Assembly: GCA_903919215.1 (NCBI GenBank) | Contig: CAIXHI010000217.1 | Span: 1 to 11,565, forward strand | DNA length: 11,565 nucleotides | From: an uncultured Acidimicrobiaceae bacterium | Lineage (GTDB): Bacteria; Actinomycetota; Acidimicrobiia; Acidimicrobiales; Ilumatobacteraceae | Reading direction: 5' to 3' | Shown: positions 6,342 through 11,565 of the stretch, one piece after another | Position numbering within the stretch: the first letter of the stretch is position 1 | Layout: each line of letters starts with the position of its first letter | Program-made: the position numbers and the translations under genes | Notes under the pieces: generated by a model | The model's input: the letters and a program-made list of their open reading frames with translations, nothing else | What the model was told of the DNA's origin: nothing | The model's database searches: none

Positions 6342-8309
6342 TCAGGAACGGGGCGCTGAACGCAACGCGCTCGTTGCCGCCTCGTTGACGATCAGACCTT
6401 CGGGGTCGTTCTCCGGGTCGCCGGTGATCACCACGCCGTAGTCGCGCGCTGCGCCACCGATGGTGACGTAGCCATCGCGGACGTCCTCCACCACAGCGCT
6501 GATCTCGCGGGTGAACGGGTCGCCCCAGCCACCGGCACCGTTGGTGACGGTGCGCACCACCGAACCGATCGGCGCGGGCACGGCCACTTCGCTGTGGAAG
6601 TAGACGCCGTTGGGATCGGGCTCGTGGGTGACCGGGTTGCATGTGCCGATGACGGGCCGTGACGAGGCATACGCCTCGCCGTACAGCGCAGCGGCCGGTT
6701 GGTTGTCGAAACCGAACGTATTGGTGTCGCCCGACCACAGCCACACGCCACCGAGGCGGCCGCCCTTGCCGCCGTACACCCCAGGGCGTTCACGCTTGGT
6801 GCGCGCGTTGGTGGACGACTGACGGGTGGGCACGAGCCACATGTCGTCGATGTAGCGGCTGGCGCCACCACGGTGCTTCCCCGGCCCACCACTGTCGGGC
6901 ATGATCCCCGAGGAGATCGTGACCGCACTGAGCGTCGCGCTGGGGTTGTGCACGGCTTCGTCGGAGGTCATGCGCACGTTGAACGGATGCGTCGACGCGG
7001 CTGACATGCCGTCACCGAACCGGGAACCTCCCCATGGCGTGTTGGAGTGCCCCACATCTGGGCCGAGTTTGTAGGCGCCGCTGAACAGCATCTCGGCCAT
7101 TCCGTCGTCGGTGGCACCCGAGACGGTTCCGATTCCCTGTGGGCCGCTGTCGTGAGCAACGGCATCCTCGCCGAGCGCCGCGTTCAACGTGTTGAACACC
7201 GCCATGATCATCGACAGGGTGACCTCGAAGTAGTACATGCACGCGTGCGGCGGATCGGGGTTGACGATCGAGTTCGGCGGCAGCACCACGTCGATGGGGC
7301 GCAGCGACCCGGACGTGTAACGGCTGTAGCGGTCGATGAGGCACTTCAGCCCGAGGGCGATGCCGGTTCGGGCATCGGGCCACGACGAGTTGAGCGCCGA
7401 ACGCGCCGCGATGGATGAGCCGCTGAGATCGACTTCCGCGCGTCCACCACGCTTGTTGATCCGCATCTTGATGCGGTACTCAGGGCTGTTGGGCAAGAAG
7501 TCGGTGTCGAGCACCTCTTCACCCTCGTACACGCCGTCGGGCAGCTTGGCCAGGGCGTCGTGCATCGTCTCGGCGGAGACGTCGTCGGTGTACCGGATCG
7601 CGCCGAGGTAGGCATCCACGCCGTACTTGGTGATCGAGTCGAGAATCAGCGACTCGCCCATCTTCAGACAGGCGTTGATCGTCTGCATGTCCTGGTAGAT
7701 CAACGGGGCGAAGCGGGTGTTGGAGAAGAACAACCGCATCGCTTCCTTCACCGGCTCGCCCTTGTGGAACAGGCGAATCGGAGGGAGCGTGAGGCCGTCC
7801 TCGTAGCGGTTCATCTTCGACGCCTGGAACCCACCGGGGGCCTTGCCGCCGATGTCGATCTGATGGCAGCGCAGCGCCAGTGCCCCGAGCAGTCGTCCGT
7901 CGAGGATCAGTGGGCGGATGAACACCACGTCGTTGAGGTGCGTGCCGACTCGGTAGTAGTCGTTGCAGGCGATGATGTCGCCGTTGGCGAGGTTCTCGAG
8001 GCCGTACTCCTCAAGGGTGATGCGTACCGCATCGGGGATCGAGCCCACGTGCAGCGGCACCGTCTGGCTGACCGCGGCCATCGGCCAACCGATCTCGGGT
8101 GGGCCCGACAGGCCCGCGGCGAAGTCGGATGCGCGCACGATCGGCGAGAACGCCGTGCGCATCAACTGATCCTTGATGTTGTCGATCACGAACGCATATC
8201 GGTTCGAGAGCACCGTGGCAGTGAAGCGTTCGCACGAGTAGCGCTCGATGAACTCGGCGTCGCTCATATCGCGCAGCCGCACCGCACTGGACGAGGTGTT
8301 GGTTGACAT
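6342..8309 (-). CDS. hyuB: Hydantoinase B/oxoprolinase, acetone/acetophenone carboxylase alpha-type subunit
   Basis: This 655-residue HyuB-family subunit works with HyuA in ATP-dependent hydrolysis (N-methylhydantoin, oxoproline) or carboxylation of ketones. Motifs include GDIIACNDYYRVGTHLNDV (110-128), RCHQIDIGGKAPGG (147-160), EDGLTLPPIRLF, and near the C-terminus GGGxG-like FHSEVAVPAPIGSVV and GAGGWGDP. H124/D127 and H149/D152 are candidate metal ligands; acetone carboxylase alpha uses a comparable HxxD. I chose ATG 8309 because GAGGAG (8324-8319) lies 9 nt upstream. An ATG at 8333 overlaps the hyuA stop by four bases (ATGA), has no clear SD and would add eight residues. Hydantoinase and carboxylase roles cannot be told apart by sequence alone; the small zinc protein upstream favours a carboxylase-like complex. 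Confidence 0.9.
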   Translation of the reverse strand: MSTNTSSSAVRLRDMSDAEFIERYSCERFTATVLSNRYAFVIDNIKDQLMRTAFSPIVRASDFAAGLSGPPEIGWPMAAVSQTVPLHVGSIPDAVRITLEEYGLENLANGDIIACNDYYRVGTHLNDVVFIRPLILDGRLLGALALRCHQIDIGGKAPGGFQASKMNRYEDGLTLPPIRLFHKGEPVKEAMRLFFSNTRFAPLIYQDMQTINACLKMGESLILDSITKYGVDAYLGAIRYTDDVSAETMHDALAKLPDGVYEGEEVLDTDFLPNSPEYRIKMRINKRGGRAEVDLSGSSIAARSALNSSWPDARTGIALGLKCLIDRYSRYTSGSLRPIDVVLPPNSIVNPDPPHACMYYFEVTLSMIMAVFNTLNAALGEDAVAHDSGPQGIGTVSGATDDGMAEMLFSGAYKLGPDVGHSNTPWGGSRFGDGMSAASTHPFNVRMTSDEAVHNPSATLSAVTISSGIMPDSGGPGKHRGGASRYIDDMWLVPTRQSSTNARTKRERPGVYGGKGGRLGGVWLWSGDTNTFGFDNQPAAALYGEAYASSRPVIGTCNPVTHEPDPNGVYFHSEVAVPAPIGSVVRTVTNGAGGWGDPFTREISAVVEDVRDGYVTIGGAARDYGVVITGDPENDPEGLIVNEAATSALRSAPRS

Positions 8310-8329
8310 CTGGGTCGTCTCCTCGGAAG

Positions 8330-10363
8330 TCATTCGATGACGAGTTCGCCGTAGGTGCCGACGACAGCCTCGTGGCCGGCAGGGATGAACGTGGTGGACA
8401 TGGCCTCACGGATGATGGCCGGACCGGGCACTCGATGTCCGGTGCGCAGCAGGCTGCGGTCGTACTCGATCGCCTCCACGGCGTCGCCGTACAGGTAGCG
8501 GATGGGCATCGGCCGACCGGTGGGCTTGTCACCCTCGGCGGCGTTGCCCACCGGCGGGTAGTCGACCTTGATGGCCGGCACCACGGCGTTGACGCGGAGC
8601 GTCAGCACTTCGACGGGGAGCATCGCGAAGCGGTTGCCGTTGCGTACTTCGTACACATCGTGGAACGCCGTCGTGAGTGCTTCCACCGAATCGGCAGTGA
8701 TGGGCGCCGGAGCGGGGACGAACGGCGTCTCCCAACCCTGCCCCTGCAGGCGGCCGTCGAAGCTGCGATCGAACCGCACGTCGCTCTCCGAACCGCCGAC
8801 TCGTGCGGCCAACGTCGCCTCCAGGGCGGCGAAGGTCTCCTCCATCACAGCCATACCAGCCTCGTTGAGGTCGCAGGAAACGCTGCGCTCCTCGGTGAAC
8901 ACTTGGTCGGAGCTCAGCAGGCCCAGCGCGCTGAACAGGCCGGGGTGCGGAGGCACGATCACCCGACGGAGCGGCACGAGGTCGAGCATCGAGGGCAGCA
9001 TCATCGGCCCAGCGGCCCCGAAGGCCATCAGCGAGAAGTCGCGTGGGTCGATGCCGCGACGAATCGCGATGTTGAAGATGCCTTCGGCGACGTTGTTCAG
9101 CGCAATGCGCCACGCGTACGAGACGCGCTGCTCGAGCGTCATCTTCGTGTCGAGGTTCTCGAACGCCTGCAACGACAGCGCCGGGTCGAGCTTCATCGCG
9201 CCACCGGCGAAACCGTTGGGGTCAATGATGCCCATCAGCAGCGCAGTGTCGGTGGTGGCCGGCGAGACGCCACCCTTGCCGTAGCAGGCCGGGCCGGGCG
9301 ACGCGCCCGCACTCTCGGGGCCCACCTTGATGTCGCCGGTGGGCGTCATGCTGACGATGCTGCCGCCACCAGCGCCCAGCGTGATGATGTCGACCGACAG
9401 CGCGTTCACCTCGAGGTCGAACTCCAGCTCGAACGTCGCGCTCACCCACGGCTCACCGTCGAGCACGACGCTGATGTCGCACGAGGTGCCGCCGACGTCG
9501 ACGCAGATGATGTTCCCGTCACCGATCATCGAGCCGAAGTGCGCGCTCGACACCGTGCCACCGGCGGGGCCGCCGGCAACCAGGCGGTACGGCCGTTCCA
9601 TCGCGTGTGCCGCCGGCACCAGCATTGCCCGGCAGTCGGCGTAGTTGAACGCCCCTTCGAACTTCAGGTCGCGCAACCCTTCCTCGAGCCGCGCCGTGTA
9701 GGTGCGGTAGAGCAGTCGCATGAACGTGTTCACCACGGTGGACAGCAACCGCGGGTAGGTACGCGAGAGCGGCGACACCTCACTGGAGATGCAGCACTCG
9801 ATGTCGCCCATTTCCTCGCGCACGATCTCCAGCACGCGCAGTTCGTGCACCGGGTTCATCCATGAACGGTTCAGGCTGACGGCGATCCCCTGCACTCCGC
9901 AACGCTGAAACACCCGCAACTGCGCGCGAACGGCGTCTTCATCCAGCGGGCGATAGATCGCGCCGTGGTGATCCAGCAGCTCGGGCACGCCGCGGCGCAG
10001 GTACCGCGGCACCAGCGGCCGCGCTCGATCGGAGAACGCACGATGCCACGTGGGGTCGGTGAGGAACTCGACCGGTCGGCCGGTGCTGCCGCCGTCGAGC
10101 ACATCTCGCTCGCCTTCGGTGACGAGCACGCCGATCTTGGGCAGCTTGCGCGTGATCACAGCGTTCAAGCCGGCGGTGGACGCGAGGTTGAAGACCGACG
10201 CAAGGTCGACACCCACCTCCTTGGCACCGGCCAAGACCGAGGTCTCGCTGGCCACCAGGTCGGTGGCGATCTTGGACGTGTAGATACGGGTGGTCTCACC
10301 GTGCTCGACGGCGACCACATCGGTGAACGTGCCACCGACATCAACAGCAACGAGACGCTTCAC
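8330..10363 (-). CDS. hyuA: Hydantoinase A/oxoprolinase, acetone carboxylase beta-type ATP-binding subunit
   Basis: This 677-residue HyuA-family protein has the ASKHA-type ATPase fold and phosphorylates the substrate for its HyuB partner. Motifs are DVGGTFTD (8-15), a second DVGGTSCD (289-296), LGAGGGSI (329-336), GPESAGASPGPACYG (348-362) and FGAAGPMM (448-455), then PPHPGLFSALGLL. Two usually conserved histidines are absent. The HGTTVATN-type motif reads LASTAGLN (60-67), and FGGAGP-L-H reads FGAAGPMM. GTG 10363 is the start: GGAGGA (10378-10373) lies 9 nt ahead and the frame begins VKRLVAVDVGGTF. The frame stays open to 10444, but that extension overlaps the upstream gene and is not HyuA-like. 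The GTG overlaps the upstream TGA by four bases, so translation is coupled. Confidence 0.92.
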   Translation of the reverse strand: MKRLVAVDVGGTFTDVVAVEHGETTRIYTSKIATDLVASETSVLAGAKEVGVDLASVFNLASTAGLNAVITRKLPKIGVLVTEGERDVLDGGSTGRPVEFLTDPTWHRAFSDRARPLVPRYLRRGVPELLDHHGAIYRPLDEDAVRAQLRVFQRCGVQGIAVSLNRSWMNPVHELRVLEIVREEMGDIECCISSEVSPLSRTYPRLLSTVVNTFMRLLYRTYTARLEEGLRDLKFEGAFNYADCRAMLVPAAHAMERPYRLVAGGPAGGTVSSAHFGSMIGDGNIICVDVGGTSCDISVVLDGEPWVSATFELEFDLEVNALSVDIITLGAGGGSIVSMTPTGDIKVGPESAGASPGPACYGKGGVSPATTDTALLMGIIDPNGFAGGAMKLDPALSLQAFENLDTKMTLEQRVSYAWRIALNNVAEGIFNIAIRRGIDPRDFSLMAFGAAGPMMLPSMLDLVPLRRVIVPPHPGLFSALGLLSSDQVFTEERSVSCDLNEAGMAVMEETFAALEATLAARVGGSESDVRFDRSFDGRLQGQGWETPFVPAPAPITADSVEALTTAFHDVYEVRNGNRFAMLPVEVLTLRVNAVVPAIKVDYPPVGNAAEGDKPTGRPMPIRYLYGDAVEAIEYDRSLLRTGHRVPGPAIIREAMSTTFIPAGHEAVVGTYGELVIE

Positions 10364-10581
10364 AGGATCGAATCCTCCGGCAGCACGATGTACCCCAATC
10401 TGTTCCACGGAGTGCGCTCCAACGAGTGGAGGCAGTCCTGACACTTCGTCGCCATGAACCAGCCACCGTCAGAGAGCACCGGGTAGCGCTGCAGTTGCGC
10501 GCCGCCGCACTCGGGGCAGCTGCCCTCGACCGCCTCTCTGTTGACGACCGACACCGGCCCGAGCCAATTGTCCTCAGCCAT
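10360..10581 (-). CDS. Small two-CxxC zinc-ribbon-like protein, candidate third subunit of the HyuAB complex
   Basis: The 73-residue product has C22-P-E-C25 and C47-Q-D-C50, 21 residues apart, a four-cysteine zinc-ribbon arrangement, followed by an aromatic/hydrophobic tail (WNRLGYIVLPED). The start ATG 10581 has an excellent Shine-Dalgarno (GAGGAGGT, 10594-10587), and its stop overlaps the hyuA GTG by four bases, so it is a real and coupled gene. Acetone carboxylase has a small zinc-binding gamma subunit of about 20 kDa next to HyuA- and HyuB-like subunits. By analogy this may be a miniature gamma-like subunit, but I recognise no sequence identity to it. Alternatives are an assembly factor or a substrate-carrier domain akin to the DUF35 ribbon. 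Confidence 0.82.
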   Translation of the reverse strand: MAEDNWLGPVSVVNREAVEGSCPECGGAQLQRYPVLSDGGWFMATKCQDCLHSLERTPWNRLGYIVLPEDSIL

Positions 10582-10628
10582 GGGTGACCTCCTCAGTCAA
10601 AACCGACGTGGGTGCGTGGAGCATCACG

Positions 10629-11405
10629 TCATTCCTTGTCGCGCTCATAAACGCGTTGCATCATGTCCGGAAACCGGCGATCGATTCTCATGACCGAGCT
10701 GATCCGCTCCGCCAAGCGCAGGGCCTCGTGCTTGCTCAGCATCGATTGCTGATTGAGGAACTCCATCGTCAGCCGCACGCCCTCGGAACGCTTGCTGGCG
10801 ATCGTTGCGGCGAGGGCGACGGCGGAAGCGAGCAGGTCGGACGAGTCCACCACCCGATTGGCGAGACCGATCCGCGCGGCCTCGGCACCGTCGATCTGAT
10901 CACCCGTGAGCAGCAACTCTGTCGCCTTGGGCGTGCCCACCAACCGTGCCAGTCGGGTCGCGGCACCCCATGCGCCGATACCTGCGCCGAGGCGGCTGAG
11001 GTGCCAGTCGCAGAACTGTGCGGTGTGCGCGGCTACGCGCATATCGCAGGCCAGGACGAGCTCGAGCCCTCCCGTGGTGCACAAACCGTCGATCGCGGCG
11101 ATCGAGGGCTTCAGCGAGTCGTCGATGTCGTTGATCACCCGTGACGGGTCGATGTCGCCGGGTGACCGCGTCGCGAACCCCTTCAGATCGGCCCCGGCGC
11201 TGAACCACGGCCGACCATCGAGCCGCGGCGCGCCGGTCAGGATCCAGCACCCGATCTCGTCGTCCTTCTCGATGTCCTTGAGTGCTGCCGCCAACTCATT
11301 GAACAACCCCGGGCTCAGCGCGTTGGCTGCGCCAGGCCGGTTGAGGGTGACCTGGGCAACGCCAGGCACCGGCGACGTGACGAGGATTGATTCGTAGTCA
11401 GACAT
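10629..11405 (-). CDS. Enoyl-CoA hydratase/isomerase (crotonase family)
   Basis: This is a 258-residue crotonase-fold protein of standard length. Oxyanion-hole segments are FSAGADL (68-74) and CTTGGLELVLACD (109-121), with E115 in the place of the first catalytic glutamate of enoyl-CoA hydratase. The second glutamate, normally in a F-x-x-PE-x-x-LG segment, is replaced: the segment reads FCDWHLSRLG (131-140), with H135 at that site. The family's C-terminal TELLLTGDQIDGAEAARIGLANRVV is intact. The reaction could be hydration, isomerisation or C-C bond hydrolysis of an acyl-CoA. I chose ATG 11405, preceded by GAGGGG; a GTG at 11420 is an alternative. It overlaps the upstream gene's stop by eight bases and precedes the small zinc gene by 47 bp. 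Confidence 0.92.
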   Translation of the reverse strand: MSDYESILVTSPVPGVAQVTLNRPGAANALSPGLFNELAAALKDIEKDDEIGCWILTGAPRLDGRPWFSAGADLKGFATRSPGDIDPSRVINDIDDSLKPSIAAIDGLCTTGGLELVLACDMRVAAHTAQFCDWHLSRLGAGIGAWGAATRLARLVGTPKATELLLTGDQIDGAEAARIGLANRVVDSSDLLASAVALAATIASKRSEGVRLTMEFLNQQSMLSKHEALRLAERISSVMRIDRRFPDMMQRVYERDKE

Positions 11406-11565
11406 CGATGGGCCCCTCACTCACGTCAGATGACGTCGGATCTCCTGTGCGTACCTCATGGAGTTTGCACGCTTCGTTCCCCGGGTTCCGCCCCGCGACC
11501 AACTGTGTCCACACCGGACCACGCGCCCAGAGCTTCGTCCCACCAGCCCCCGCCCCCCACCCCCC
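11398..11565 (-). CDS. C-terminal end of an upstream operon gene, cut by the right edge (unidentified)
   Basis: On the minus strand a frame is open from the window edge to TGA at 11400-11398, giving 55 residues. The stop overlaps the crotonase start by eight bases (ATGTCTGA), the kind of coupling seen elsewhere in this operon. The peptide reads protein-like from about residue 10: TKLWARGPVWTQLVAGRNPG, then NEACKLHEVRTGDPTSSDV and a short acidic end. G/C is frequent at third positions. The first eight to ten residues are nearly all glycine, from a G-rich run at the window edge, and may be unreliable. I cannot name the family. A second frame open here (ending in TGA 11421-11419) is a weaker alternative. 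Confidence 0.5.
   Translation of the reverse strand, partial: GGWGAGAGGTKLWARGPVWTQLVAGRNPGNEACKLHEVRTGDPTSSDVSEGPIDV
11423..11436. repeat. Short perfect inverted repeat upstream of the crotonase start
   Basis: ACGTCAGATGACGT has 6-bp arms ACGTCA/TGACGT around a 2-bp spacer, and lies 18 bp upstream of the crotonase ATG. The shape suits a dimeric regulator operator. However, it falls inside the C-terminal codons of the probable upstream gene, so it may be chance. Confidence 0.35.

Noticed and set aside
7560..8306. 248-residue rightward frame opposite hyuB
   Set aside because: Low-complexity His/Arg/Val composition with no motifs; it mirrors the HyuB coding frame.
8303..9865. 520-residue rightward frame opposite hyuA
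   Set aside because: The translation is His/Arg/Val-rich with no family motifs. It is the antisense shadow of a clear HyuA gene in GC-rich DNA.

Overview
This is a GC-rich bacterial window with dense, short-gapped genes, GTG as well as ATG starts and strong purine-rich ribosome binding sites. It reads as a high-GC actinobacterium. A luciferase-like monooxygenase and a PNPOx-like flavin/deazaflavin protein fit an F420-using actinobacterium such as an acidimicrobial or mycobacterial relative, but that placement is inference. No rRNA, tRNA, CRISPR array, insertion sequence or phage gene was seen.

Left edge: a gene reading leftward begins at 67 and runs out of the window. A 94-bp divergent gap separates it from a rightward block of six genes: SDR dehydrogenase (162-959), luciferase-like monooxygenase (983-1966), DUF35-type zinc-ribbon/OB protein (2038-2490), thiolase-like protein (2487-3659), class C beta-lactamase-fold protein with altered catalytic motifs (3676-4800), and a protein of unknown function (4818-5813). 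Two near-identical AT-rich elements (101-116 and 1994-2009) lie ahead of the SDR and DUF35 genes, which suggests two co-regulated transcription units.

Right half: a leftward block converges on the first with only 12 bp between stop codons. In transcription order it holds the C-terminal end of an unidentified gene (11565-11398), a crotonase-family enoyl-CoA hydratase/isomerase (11405-10629), a 73-residue two-CxxC protein (10581-10360), a hydantoinase A/acetone carboxylase beta-type ATPase subunit (10363-8330), a hydantoinase B/carboxylase alpha-type subunit (8309-6342), and a small PNPOx-like split-barrel protein (6320-5826). Several junctions overlap by 4 or 8 bases, so this is almost certainly one operon.

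Taken together the window looks like an accessory catabolic cluster for a carbonyl-containing, probably CoA-activated compound. The proposed roles are oxidation (SDR, monooxygenase), ATP-dependent carboxylation or ring opening (HyuA/HyuB plus the small zinc protein), hydration (crotonase) and C-C cleavage (DUF35 plus thiolase-like pair, as in ChsH2-Ltp2 of steroid side-chain degradation). The substrate cannot be read from the sequence. The most unusual points are the beta-lactamase-fold protein that lacks all three canonical catalytic motifs, the thiolase-like protein without catalytic Cys/His/Cys, and the tiny two-CxxC gene coupled to hyuA.
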